13,369 nucleotides of DNA from Bacteroidota bacterium. GTDB lineage: Bacteria; Bacteroidota; Bacteroidia; Bacteroidales; Prolixibacteraceae. The stretch is from assembly GCA_013203755.1 (NCBI GenBank), contig JABMPI010000664.1:1-13369 (forward strand), in the 5' to 3' direction. Positions 1 to 7,771 of this stretch are shown here, in pieces (the first letter of the stretch is position 1; every line of letters starts with the position of its first letter). A model generated the notes under the pieces. The model was not told the origin of the DNA and did not search any database. It saw nothing but the letters and a program-made list of their open reading frames with translations. Made by a program: the position numbers and the translations under genes.

Positions 1-2397
1 ATAGTAAGTTTTAAAACCGATGGAAGGGATTTCCTCAGCAATAAAATGCATTGTGGCTTTTTTAATGGAACCGTCGGAATGATTTTCTACATCACTTAAC
101 TGAATAGCAGTTTTTGTACCATATTCATCCGCTAATTCAACGTTAAAAACCTTTGCATGCTCAAAGTTTATTTCGATGGAAACAGGATCGTTTCGCTTCC
201 AGTTTAGGCTATTGAAAATTACGATGGGTCTTCCTTTTTTTTTGTCAGTTTTTATTTTCGAAGCTAATTCATTCAAGGTTTTATCTATAATTTTAATGGC
301 TTCAGATTTTGCAAATTCATATTTGCTATGGAAAAGTGCATCGGTAATTTCGCCCTGTTTGCCTCCCCAACCATGGTCGGGATATATTTTTGCTTCCCAG
401 GCATTTTTAAGTTGCGCCTCCGGGTAATTAATAAACGTACCATCCACCAGTGAATTGGCCGACGCAAATTTTTCTGCTTGTGTAAGTAAAATATCTCCTT
501 CGCGACTGGCTTTCAACGCTTTCTGATGCGATGGACCGTGGATGTATAACCAAACCGCTGGACGTTCTCCTTTAATTTTCGTAAGTTTTGGATTTTCATC
601 CATTAAAGCATCGAAGAATTCCGGAGTAGATGCAATTTTAAATTCCGGCAATTTAGCCGGTATATATTCACCTTTAACGTTTTGAAGTTCGTCAATATCT
701 TCCCATTGTTGAATCATTTTACTGTAATCTTTTGCAGGGCTCATATCCTGATCTGACAATAGTGGAATAACAGGCGAAGTACTTTCTGAAGTATAATATT
801 TTGCCCAGTCGAGCGAACTGGTGGCAAGAAACTGAGCAGCTTCGTGAAAATTCTTTTGCATCGGGGTAAACGCATTTCCGTAATGCCCGGGAGTAAATGT
901 AGTTACGTACGAACCATCGGGACTGTACCAATTATACAATCCACGCTCGTGACGACTCATCATCATATATTTTGTACCGGCTTTGCGCATTATTTGCATC
1001 ATTTGTAAAGTCCTTCCAGGAACATCTTCATTCCAATAAACATTGGCGTCGTACCCAAATTCATCTTTTAACCATTTTGCCCCAAAATAAAACTGGCGGG
1101 CCAGTGCTTCGCCAGAATACATCTCCTCGTAGGGTTGACTGTATGTTGATCCACAGGAAATTCGTCCGTCTGTCAACATCTCTTTTACCAATTCTTTTTT
1201 ATCGGGGTGGCGTTCAATAAATTCTTTTATCATTAAGGCATCTTCCACGTCAAAACGATAACTTTTATCTTTTTGCGCCAATTCAAACAAAGGCGAAAAT
1301 AACATAGTATCGCGTTCAACTATACATTTTTCAGGAGAGTCCATCCAGGCAATATCCTGATGACTAGAGTTCATTAAATAGATTTTCCCTTTGCTCAAAT
1401 TCGATTTTGATAATTCGAGCAAACTACTTACCGTTTTGGGTTTGTAATTTCGTTGAGCGGTTAAAACCACTTTTTTTCCAGTGGTTATACTTTCATTTAG
1501 TAAAACAGATTTGGCCAATAATTTTGTCGATTTAAAATTCTCACCCAACGACTTCACAACAAAAACTTCACCTTTAGGATCATTCAAAAAGAATGATTCA
1601 TTTTTAGCTGAAACCGGAAGAGAAAATTCAGCAGTGGCGAAATCATTATTTTTAGTTAATTGAATAGTGTTTTTTGTATTTCCAGAGGAATAATTAAGTT
1701 TTTTACCCGCTAAATGGGCTGGTGCTTTGATGTGAGCATCCATTTGATTTCCATTTTCTTTCAAAACCATTTCCATCCAAACATCGTGTTCGATAGAGTT
1801 TTGTAAAAAGGAAAGGGCGTCTGTAGCCTGGTAAACTATAATCCAGGTATTTTCGTTTTGTGCGCGGCCAACAATTTTTATTTTTTGTGCAGAACCTTTA
1901 TTTATCCAGCTTTGGGGTGCAACAAGCGACATGTAACCATGTGCATCTTCAGAATGATCGGTTTCCACGGTGAAATAGGAAAGCTTTCCACCGTCATTAC
2001 TTTTCAGTTCCCATTTCTTTTTGGTTGAAGTCGTTATTTCAAATCGTTTTTGATTATTAATATAAACATCAAAAATATACTTGTCGGGGGTAAGATCGAT
2101 GGCTGCAATCCACATAAAACCAGCTTCATTCTGTTCCCAATTTTCAGGAACAGTTTCTGTTTCCCATTCAATTGCCATTTTTCCATCCTGGCAGCGCGTA
2201 ATCAACGATTCTGTTACATCGCTTCGAAAACTATGATAGGAAAATTCATTGCCTCCAATATTCTTTTGAAAACCTTCGAACCAGTTTTTTGAATTACCGG
2301 CTAAATCAAAAAGTTGTTTCAGATTATCGTCCTGTGCATTTCCCGTAATTCCTACAAAAAACAGTAAAGAGATTAGTATTAGAAGTTTTAGTTTCAT
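1..2397 (-). CDS. Secreted GH38-family alpha-mannosidase with long N-terminal extension (3' end outside window)
   Basis: The reading frame is open for all 799 codons from the ATG at 2397 to the window edge, so the C-terminus is missing. Residues 1-22 form a signal peptide (MKLKLLILISLLFFVG, cut near GNAQ), placing the protein in the periplasm or outside. The GH38 catalytic part starts only near residue 340: the metal-site motif SSHQDIAW (His346, Asp348), then GRISCGSTYSQPYEEMYSGE, then YWNEDVPG with Asp458 as the likely nucleophile, then YIHGPSHQKAL and HGWGGKQGE (His675). RPIVIFNSLNWKR opens the GH38 C-terminal beta domain. GH38 enzymes are zinc-dependent retaining alpha-mannosidases, for example on N-glycans or alpha-mannans; the exact linkage cannot be read here. 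Residues ~23-340 look beta-rich and are not part of the usual GH38 core. The gene lies 98 bp downstream of the epimerase gene on the same strand and is probably co-transcribed with it. Confidence 0.85.
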   Translation of the reverse strand, partial: MKLKLLILISLLFFVGITGNAQDDNLKQLFDLAGNSKNWFEGFQKNIGGNEFSYHSFRSDVTESLITRCQDGKMAIEWETETVPENWEQNEAGFMWIAAIDLTPDKYIFDVYINNQKRFEITTSTKKKWELKSNDGGKLSYFTVETDHSEDAHGYMSLVAPQSWINKGSAQKIKIVGRAQNENTWIIVYQATDALSFLQNSIEHDVWMEMVLKENGNQMDAHIKAPAHLAGKKLNYSSGNTKNTIQLTKNNDFATAEFSLPVSAKNESFFLNDPKGEVFVVKSLGENFKSTKLLAKSVLLNESITTGKKVVLTAQRNYKPKTVSSLLELSKSNLSKGKIYLMNSSHQDIAWMDSPEKCIVERDTMLFSPLFELAQKDKSYRFDVEDALMIKEFIERHPDKKELVKEMLTDGRISCGSTYSQPYEEMYSGEALARQFYFGAKWLKDEFGYDANVYWNEDVPGRTLQMMQIMRKAGTKYMMMSRHERGLYNWYSPDGSYVTTFTPGHYGNAFTPMQKNFHEAAQFLATSSLDWAKYYTSESTSPVIPLLSDQDMSPAKDYSKMIQQWEDIDELQNVKGEYIPAKLPEFKIASTPEFFDALMDENPKLTKIKGERPAVWLYIHGPSHQKALKASREGDILLTQAEKFASANSLVDGTFINYPEAQLKNAWEAKIYPDHGWGGKQGEITDALFHSKYEFAKSEAIKIIDKTLNELASKIKTDKKKGRPIVIFNSLNWKRNDPVSIEINFEHAKVFNVELADEYGTKTAIQLSDVENHSDGSIKKATMHFIAEEIPSIGFKTYY

Positions 2398-2495
2398 TAT
2401 GGTATATATTTAGGTTTAAAGTTCTTCATCTTGTTATTGCTTTTATAATTTTGCAAAGCATTAAAATAACTAAATACTATTTACAGAAAAACTGA

Positions 2496-3767
2496 TTACT
2501 GCGACTGCGACTGCTTACTTTCCATACGGTCAATTCTTTTTATCAATTCCATCATTGCCCTACTGTTATGATAGGGTGCTTTCCACGGATCAATTTTCCA
2601 GTCATTACGATAATACGGGGAAGGATCGTCTTTCGGTTCAACTAAATAGGGAATTCCCAAACGATTAACTTTTGTGAACCACTCTCCATTTTTGTGGTCG
2701 ATTAAACAGTTGTCGATAAAATTCCAGGTGAGTTTAACTTTGTCCCAATATTTTTTGTCCGAAGTAACTTCCATTCCATTCATAAAACTAACCAGTGTTT
2801 CTGCCTGTGGCCACCAATGTTTATTGGTGCGCACATGGCTGCCAAATCGTGTCGATTCTAAAAATATTCCACCGTCTTTATCTACCCCAACACGGGCAAC
2901 CGCATCCAGCATTTTTATCGAAAGAGGTTTCATTCTTTCGAGAATTTCTTTATCATTTAGAATCTCAGCTGCTTCCCACAATAACCACGACGCTTCAATG
3001 TCGTGACCAAACGAACAAATGGCTTTGGACGATTCGGTTTCATTGAAATTTTTATCAAAGAAAATTCCTAAATGACCGGATGGGCGAATTATTTTATTCA
3101 TAAAAAGCAGAAGCAATTCCTTTAACCGTTTTCCTGCAAAATTATCTTGCGAAACTTTATAATAGGCCGCGTACGCTTCCATAATGTGCAAGTGCGTGTT
3201 CATGGAACGTGGCTCGTTGTTGTCGGCCATCCGGTTTTCTGAATAGGGTTGCCATTTGCGGGTAAATGCTTCCGTATATCCAGGGAATTCAGTATCCTTT
3301 GTTTTCTCTTCCAGAAAATTGAAATACTCTTTTAATTCCTTGAGGAGTTTTGGAGTTGGTCTTAGTTCGTAATATTTACTCAGCGAATACAATACAAATG
3401 CTTGTGCGTAAGTGTGTTTTATCGTGTCAAGCGGTTGATTTTCGGCGTTAATTGTCATGTAATAACCGCCAAATGCTTTGTCTGCAAAATTATTGGTTAC
3501 TACTTTAAAGGCTTTGTCAGCTACTTCTCCATATTTCTCGTTTTCGAAATTTTTGGCTGCTTCGGCAAATGTCCACAAAATGCGGGCGTTTAACACCGAT
3601 GTTTTTGCTGCCCCCGAAATAGGGTTTCCCTTTAAATCAACTGCCCCATAGAATCCCAGTCCGTTCTTTTCAATTCCATATTTCATCCAGAATGATAAAA
3701 TGTTTTCGTGCAGTTCTTTTTCAAATATTTTTTTGAATGAAACTATTTCAGTCGTAAGCTTTTGCAT
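2496..3767 (-). CDS. AGE / cellobiose 2-epimerase family sugar epimerase
   Basis: A 423-residue protein with no signal peptide, so cytoplasmic, and of normal length for the (alpha/alpha)6-barrel AGE superfamily. Family motifs are in order: NARILW (Arg62), NTHLH (His192, His194), SFGHDIEASWLL (His255), HWWPQAET (Trp318-Trp319) and PYHNSRAMME (His400). GHDxExSWLL and WWPQAE are typical of cellobiose/mannobiose 2-epimerases rather than renin-binding-protein GlcNAc 2-epimerases. The likely reaction is therefore C2 epimerisation of the reducing-end sugar of a disaccharide (Man-Man to Man-Glc, or cellobiose to Glc-Man); a free N-acetylhexosamine substrate is not excluded. The frame could begin at a TTG at 3782, but the ATG at 3767, with AAAGAA just upstream, is the better start. 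The gene heads the minus-strand unit before the GH38 gene and is divergent from the AraC gene. Its tail is Ser/Gln-rich (KQSQSQ), encoded by short CAGTCG repeats. Confidence 0.85.
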   Translation of the reverse strand: MQKLTTEIVSFKKIFEKELHENILSFWMKYGIEKNGLGFYGAVDLKGNPISGAAKTSVLNARILWTFAEAAKNFENEKYGEVADKAFKVVTNNFADKAFGGYYMTINAENQPLDTIKHTYAQAFVLYSLSKYYELRPTPKLLKELKEYFNFLEEKTKDTEFPGYTEAFTRKWQPYSENRMADNNEPRSMNTHLHIMEAYAAYYKVSQDNFAGKRLKELLLLFMNKIIRPSGHLGIFFDKNFNETESSKAICSFGHDIEASWLLWEAAEILNDKEILERMKPLSIKMLDAVARVGVDKDGGIFLESTRFGSHVRTNKHWWPQAETLVSFMNGMEVTSDKKYWDKVKLTWNFIDNCLIDHKNGEWFTKVNRLGIPYLVEPKDDPSPYYRNDWKIDPWKAPYHNSRAMMELIKRIDRMESKQSQSQ

Positions 3768-3809
3768 GTTCTTTAAAATCAAATTAAATCACTTTAACAA
3801 AGAAAACTT

Positions 3810-3839
3810 TTTGCAAAATAAAAAGATACCATTACTTTG
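3810..3839 (+). promoter_or_regulatory. Candidate promoter of the AraC-type regulator gene
   Basis: TTTG at 3810-3813 is followed after 18 bp by TTACTTTG at 3832-3839. This resembles the Bacteroidota sigma-ABfr consensus TTTG-N19-21-TAnnTTTG, with the second box deviating at its second base and the spacer one base short. Transcription would start near 3845, leaving a leader of about 15 nt before the ATG at 3860. No equally good match was found on the opposite strand for the epimerase gene. Confidence 0.35.
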
Positions 3840-3859
3840 CACTGAAAGATTTTATAAAA

Positions 3860-4765
3860 ATGCATTTTTTCTATTCAAATACAGATTGCGAAGCATCCGA
3901 CTCGGGAATATTAGAAGAGTTTGATTTTATTAATGATTTTGGGTTTGAGATATATAAAGATATCCGACAAAAGCCTTTGAGTCTGCACTATAATGAGGGG
4001 ATTGAAATTTGCTATGTTACCAAAGGACGATACGAATGGGTGGTTGGCGATAAAAGTTATCTGCTTTTTCCGGGCGATGGATTTGTTACTTGTCCCTGGC
4101 AAAAACATGGTAGTCCGAAAGAAGTTGTTGATTTAGGCGAAATTTACTGGCTTGTAATTAAACCTGGTCTTTTTTCTGAGAATGGAGAATTTAATTTAGG
4201 GGATTGGTCGAGGTTGAAACAGCCGGAAAACCGGTTAATCTGCAATGTGCTTTCTGAAAATACAAATCACACACTTGTAAAAGCTCAAGTGTTAAAGACG
4301 CTTTTTGTTGAATTGCATAAGGAGTTAATGCAGAAAGATTTTGGCTATTATCAGCGGATTTGTAATCTGGTTGAAGAGCTATTGATTTGTATTGTTCGGC
4401 AAATTCAGAACCGGGAAAATAAAATTTCGAAAGACAGACAGTGGTTTTTGACCTTTGAATCGGTGCTAAAAAGTGATATTTCTAAAAAATGGACTCTTCG
4501 TGAAATAGCTGCCACAAACAATGTTGGAATAACAACTTTAACCAAACTGGTAAAAGAATATACGGGTTATACTCCTGCAAATTATTTGATTTTTCTTCGA
4601 CTTGAAAAGGCAAAGGAAATTCTCACTAAAACGAATATCAGTTTAACAAATATTGCGCTTGAATGTGGTTTTTACTCATCGCAACATTTTTCATCCACTT
4701 TTTCTAAATGGGTGGGAATTACTCCAAATAATTTCAGGAGGAATTTTAAAAGAGACAAACTTTAA
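3860..4765 (+). CDS. AraC-family transcriptional regulator with N-terminal cupin sensor domain
   Basis: A 301-residue cytoplasmic DNA-binding protein of standard AraC/XylS length. Residues ~30-100 form the cupin-like AraC_binding sensor domain (HYNEGIEICYVTKGRYEW, then LLFPGDGF), expected to bind a small sugar. Residues ~210-298 carry two helix-turn-helix units: the first around LREIAATNNVGITTLTKL, the second around LTNIALECGFYSSQHFSSTF, followed by the family signature FSKWVGITPNNFRR. The gene lies between the minus-strand epimerase-GH38 unit (93 bp from the epimerase ATG) and the plus-strand GH20-GH117-like unit (201 bp downstream). Regulation of both flanking units is inferred from this position. 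The sugar ligand cannot be predicted. In many Bacteroidota glycan loci this role falls to hybrid two-component systems or SusR-like proteins, so a one-component regulator hints at an intracellular monosaccharide or disaccharide signal. Confidence 0.9.
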   Translation: MHFFYSNTDCEASDSGILEEFDFINDFGFEIYKDIRQKPLSLHYNEGIEICYVTKGRYEWVVGDKSYLLFPGDGFVTCPWQKHGSPKEVVDLGEIYWLVIKPGLFSENGEFNLGDWSRLKQPENRLICNVLSENTNHTLVKAQVLKTLFVELHKELMQKDFGYYQRICNLVEELLICIVRQIQNRENKISKDRQWFLTFESVLKSDISKKWTLREIAATNNVGITTLTKLVKEYTGYTPANYLIFLRLEKAKEILTKTNISLTNIALECGFYSSQHFSSTFSKWVGITPNNFRRNFKRDKL

Positions 4766-4898
4766 TTCTCTTCATTTTGCATCTTTTTTAATTTCAATGC
4801 TTGAGTTTTTAAAGATTTATAACTAATCCTGAAAAGCTATCTGCTTTGAGTATAGAACAATTTTAGGTTATTTATTGATTAACGGTATAACTATAAAT

Positions 4899-4930
4899 GT
4901 TGCGAAATAAATTTAAAACAATTATATTTG
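4899..4930 (+). promoter_or_regulatory. Bacteroidota-type promoter for the GH20 / GH117-like operon
   Basis: The -33 element TTG (4900-4902, preceded by TG) is separated by 20 bp from TATATTTG (4923-4930), an exact match to the TAnnTTTG -7 box. Transcription should start around 4936-4938, giving a leader of about 30 nt, A/T-rich and without a Shine-Dalgarno motif, before the ATG at 4967. The rest of the 201-bp gap after the AraC gene holds no gene. It does contain a small inverted repeat AAAGC-N5-GCTTT (4833-4847), a weak operator candidate. Confidence 0.6.
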
Positions 4931-4966
4931 TTTTTAAATTTATTAAAAACTAACAATTCTAATTTC

Positions 4967-6589
4967 ATGTATAAACTTATTTCATTGCTTGCCCTTTTTA
5001 TTTCGATAACAGCAGTATCTCAAACAGTAAATATTATTCCCCAACCTTTGTCGGTAAAAAAAGGTGATGGAGAATTCTTGATTTCTAAAAATACAGTATT
5101 GGTTAGCGATTCAGAGAATCAAAGCAATGCAGCATATTTGCAAAGGATGCTAAAACCAGCATTTGCAAAAAATATTAAAATTGAAAGTAAAGGTTTCGAA
5201 GGAATAATTTTTCAAATAGATCAGAAACTGGAAAAATCACTGGGAAAAGAAGGTTATAAATTAGAAGTGGGAGAGAAGTCTATTCAAATTTTCGGTTCAT
5301 CACAAACCGGCATTTTTTATGGGATTCAAACGTTACTTCAAATGCTTCCGGTTGACCTGGAAAAAAATAATGGCGAATTATCTGTTCCTTTTGTTTCGAT
5401 TATAGATAAACCACGATTTGCCTGGCGTTCGTTTATGTTAGATGAATCACGTTATTTTAAAGGCATGGAGCCGGTTAAAAAGTTGATGGATCAAATGGCA
5501 ATGCTAAAAATGAACGTGTTCCACTGGCATTTAACCGATGATCAGGGTTGGCGAATTGAAATTAAAAAATATCCAAAATTAACCGAAATTGGATCACAAA
5601 GAAATGATAGCCAGATAGGAGGGTGGAACAGCGAGAAACGATCAGGTAAACCACACGGTGGATTTTATACACAGGATGAAATTAAAGAGATAATTGAATA
5701 TGCCGAGGTAAGACAAATAACCATAATACCCGAGATAGAAATGCCCGGACATGCTTCTGCGGCTATTGCTGCATATCCCTGGTTGGGAACAATTGGCGAG
5801 TTAAAAGAGGTGCCCGTTATTTTTGGGAAATTACCCGATTCTTATGATGTTACCAAAGCAACCACTTATGAATTTATTCATGAGGTTCTTACTGAAGTAA
5901 TGGAACTGTTCCCTTCTAAAATAATACACATTGGAGGCGATGAAGTGAAATTTGAAGCTTGGAAAGACTCAAAAGAAGTGCAAGCTTTTATGAAAGAAAA
6001 AGATTTGAAATCGCCGGCAGATTTGCAGATTTACTTTACCAACAAAGTTTCAAATTTTATTGATGCCAATGACCATCGTATGATGGGATGGAATGAGATT
6101 ATGGGAGGAAACGTTCATGAATGGCAAAAAGCGGAAGATGTTGAAGTAAAAGAAACTTTGGCAAAAAGTGCCATTATTCATTTTTGGAAAGGCAACATCG
6201 ATTTGGTAACTGAAGCCGTTACAAACGGATACGATATTGTAAATTCGCACCATGTAAATTCTTATCTTGATTATAGTTACAATAATATTTCAATAGAAAA
6301 AGCATATAGTTTTGAGCCAATTCCTGAAGGTTTGGATGTGAAATACCACGCTAAAGTTTTGGGTAGCGGTTGTCAGATGTGGGGCGAATGGATTCCCGAA
6401 GTAAAAGATATGGACAATAAAGTTTTTCCACGAATTGCTGCTTATGCCGAGGTTGGGTGGACTGCAAAAGAAAGAAAGGATTATCCTGTTTTTCGTTCTA
6501 ATTTGAATTCAATACTAAAACGTTGGGATAAATTAGGTATTAATTATGCCGATAAATTTGAAGATAAAGATTTCGCCAAAAAGAAATAG
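4967..6589 (+). CDS. Secreted GH20 beta-N-acetylhexosaminidase
   Basis: A 540-residue enzyme, normal length for bacterial GH20. It removes terminal beta-linked GlcNAc/GalNAc by substrate-assisted catalysis. Residues 1-19 are a signal peptide (MYKLISLLALFISITAVSQ) with no lipobox cysteine. Residues ~20-145 form the GH20b domain (NIIPQPLSVKKGDG), followed by the catalytic barrel: FAWRSFMLDESRYF, WHLTDDQGWR (187-196), IPEIEMPGHA, the catalytic pair HIGGDE (Asp325, Glu326), and CQMWGEW (Trp472, Glu474) lining the sugar pocket. All expected catalytic residues are present. An upstream TTG at 4928 also opens this frame, but it overlaps the -7 promoter box and would put 13 polar residues before the signal peptide, so the ATG at 4967 is chosen. 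It is the first gene of the plus-strand unit. With the GH38 mannosidase across the regulator it suggests a mannose/HexNAc glycan as target. Confidence 0.93.
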   Translation: MYKLISLLALFISITAVSQTVNIIPQPLSVKKGDGEFLISKNTVLVSDSENQSNAAYLQRMLKPAFAKNIKIESKGFEGIIFQIDQKLEKSLGKEGYKLEVGEKSIQIFGSSQTGIFYGIQTLLQMLPVDLEKNNGELSVPFVSIIDKPRFAWRSFMLDESRYFKGMEPVKKLMDQMAMLKMNVFHWHLTDDQGWRIEIKKYPKLTEIGSQRNDSQIGGWNSEKRSGKPHGGFYTQDEIKEIIEYAEVRQITIIPEIEMPGHASAAIAAYPWLGTIGELKEVPVIFGKLPDSYDVTKATTYEFIHEVLTEVMELFPSKIIHIGGDEVKFEAWKDSKEVQAFMKEKDLKSPADLQIYFTNKVSNFIDANDHRMMGWNEIMGGNVHEWQKAEDVEVKETLAKSAIIHFWKGNIDLVTEAVTNGYDIVNSHHVNSYLDYSYNNISIEKAYSFEPIPEGLDVKYHAKVLGSGCQMWGEWIPEVKDMDNKVFPRIAAYAEVGWTAKERKDYPVFRSNLNSILKRWDKLGINYADKFEDKDFAKKK

Positions 6590-6594
6590 AAGGA
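6590..6594 (+). promoter_or_regulatory. Shine-Dalgarno-like site before the GH117-like gene
   Basis: AAGGA lies 9 nt upstream of the ATG at 6604, immediately after the GH20 stop codon. Purine-rich Shine-Dalgarno sites are uncommon in Bacteroidota leaders. This one supports translation of the second cistron from a shared mRNA. Confidence 0.4.
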
Positions 6595-6603
6595 TTTAAA
6601 ATT

Positions 6604-7623
6604 ATGAGTAAAAAAGGAATCTTAATTATTTTCAGTGTTCTTTTATTTTTTGGCGGTTTTGCACAAAATCAGAAAAAATTGAATGAGGTAGAATCCTATT
6701 TTCAATCCAAAGAATTTCAAATCGAAAAGATAAAAGGCATCGGTTTTGAAAAAGGAGTTACCCGCCGCGATAATAGTGATGTAATAAAAGTGGAAAACAG
6801 ATATTACGTTTATTATACCAAAGTATTTGGACAAAGTGCCGGTTATTGGGGAACAATTTGGGCAGCAGTTTCTGAAGATGAAGGGCGAACTTGGAACGAA
6901 CTTGGTGAAGTTTTAGGTTTGGGGGAAAAAGGACAATGGGATAATCAGGCCACTTTTACCCCAAATATTATGGAAGAAAAAGGAGTGTATTATTTGTATT
7001 ATACTGCTGTACAACCAACTCCCGGAAATACAAATGGCGATTTTGAAAACAATTCAACAAGCGATTATACCGCAATTGGGGTGGCAAAATCAGATAACCC
7101 GGAAGGTCCTTTTATAAGGTGTTCTGCAAAACCGATCGTTTCGGTAAGTCAAGATCATAACCAATTTGACAGTTACCGCGTTGATGATGCGGTTTTACTA
7201 AAAAAGGATAAAAAATTCTGGCTCTATTTTAAAGGCAGAAAATATTCTGATGGAACTCAGGGGCCGACTCACACTGAAATGGGCGTTGCTTTTGCAGATA
7301 ATCCTGAAGGACCATTTGTAAAATATGAAAAGAACCCAATTGTATCAAAAAGTCACGAAGTGTTTTTGTGGAAGCAAAATATAGGTGTGGCGTGTTTGGC
7401 CTCAATCAGTAGTACTTTTGAATATGCCACAGATGGATTGGATTTTAATTCGAACGCGATTGAGGTTGCCATAGAACGAAAAAAACGCCCCAATGCGCCC
7501 GGAGCATTTCTACCTGATTTGACTGGTGAGAAAGGAAAAAACGAATTAACCTGGGGAATTTCGATGATTCACAATGGACCGGATTGTTATTTGGTTCGTT
7601 GGGAGTTGGTAGACAAAAAATAA
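6604..7623 (+). CDS. Secreted GH117-like (GH43-related) five-bladed beta-propeller glycosidase
   Basis: A 339-residue protein with a signal peptide (residues 1-20, ILIIFSVLLFFGGFAQ). The body shows repeated propeller blades: RRDNSDVIKVENRYYVYYTK (Asp56/Asp59), GQWDNQATFTPNI (Asp113), FDSYRVDDAVLL (Asp189-Asp195), and two GVA-x-ADNPEGPF-type strands. SHEVFLW places His251 where GH117 enzymes use a histidine as general acid, with acidic residues on two earlier blades. Characterised GH117 enzymes release 3,6-anhydro-L-galactose from agar oligosaccharides, but nothing else here points to agar, so the substrate is open; a distant GH43/GH117 relative acting on another exo-linked sugar is equally possible. 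It lies 14 bp after the GH20 gene, so they are probably co-transcribed. The stop follows a run of six A's (7615-7620), and an in-frame-looking coding tail continues in the +1 frame, so the annotated C-terminus may be truncated. Confidence 0.75.
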   Translation: MSKKGILIIFSVLLFFGGFAQNQKKLNEVESYFQSKEFQIEKIKGIGFEKGVTRRDNSDVIKVENRYYVYYTKVFGQSAGYWGTIWAAVSEDEGRTWNELGEVLGLGEKGQWDNQATFTPNIMEEKGVYYLYYTAVQPTPGNTNGDFENNSTSDYTAIGVAKSDNPEGPFIRCSAKPIVSVSQDHNQFDSYRVDDAVLLKKDKKFWLYFKGRKYSDGTQGPTHTEMGVAFADNPEGPFVKYEKNPIVSKSHEVFLWKQNIGVACLASISSTFEYATDGLDFNSNAIEVAIERKKRPNAPGAFLPDLTGEKGKNELTWGISMIHNGPDCYLVRWELVDKK

Positions 7624-7741
7624 TATCTATTCATTCGAAATAAACGATTATAAAACAGGCGCGGCATTTACTATAAAAACCAGTGTTCATGGCGATATTG
7701 GAAACGATTCAAATGGTGCTGTTTTTATACAGTGTAAATAG
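7622..7741 (+). pseudogene. Orphan coding-like tail in the +1 frame, possible frameshifted C-terminus or gene remnant
   Basis: Immediately after the GH117-like stop, the +1 frame reads about 39 sense codons to a TAG at 7739-7741 with a protein-like composition (IYSFEINDYKTGAAF, then SVHGDIGNDSNGAVF). It contains no in-frame ATG, so it cannot easily be a separate gene. Removing one A from the run at 7615-7620 would fuse it smoothly to the upstream protein (VDKNNIYSFEI). Either it is the true C-terminus of the propeller protein lost through a one-base insertion, real or an assembly error, or it is the leftover 3' end of a deleted gene. I do not recognise the peptide. Confidence 0.4.
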
Positions 7742-7771
7742 TTGGGTAAATTAACTGATACTTTTTTTGAA

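Noticed and set aside
2398..2495. Terminator or separate promoter between the epimerase and GH38 genes
   Set aside because: Only a 6-bp TGCTTT/AAAGCA dyad without a T-tract is present, and no TTTG-N19-TAnnTTTG match was found on the minus strand; co-transcription remains the simpler reading.
2674..3046. Plus-strand open frames of 83-110 codons inside the epimerase gene
   Set aside because: They overlap each other and lie antisense to conserved epimerase motifs; no independent start signal or recognisable product.
3768..3782. TTG start giving five extra residues on the epimerase
   Set aside because: An ATG follows 15 nt later with an A-rich leader and begins a normal family N-terminus.
4928..4966. 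TTG start giving 13 extra residues on the GH20 enzyme
   Set aside because: The TTG overlaps the TATATTTG promoter box and would bury the signal peptide behind polar residues; the ATG at 4967 is clearly better.
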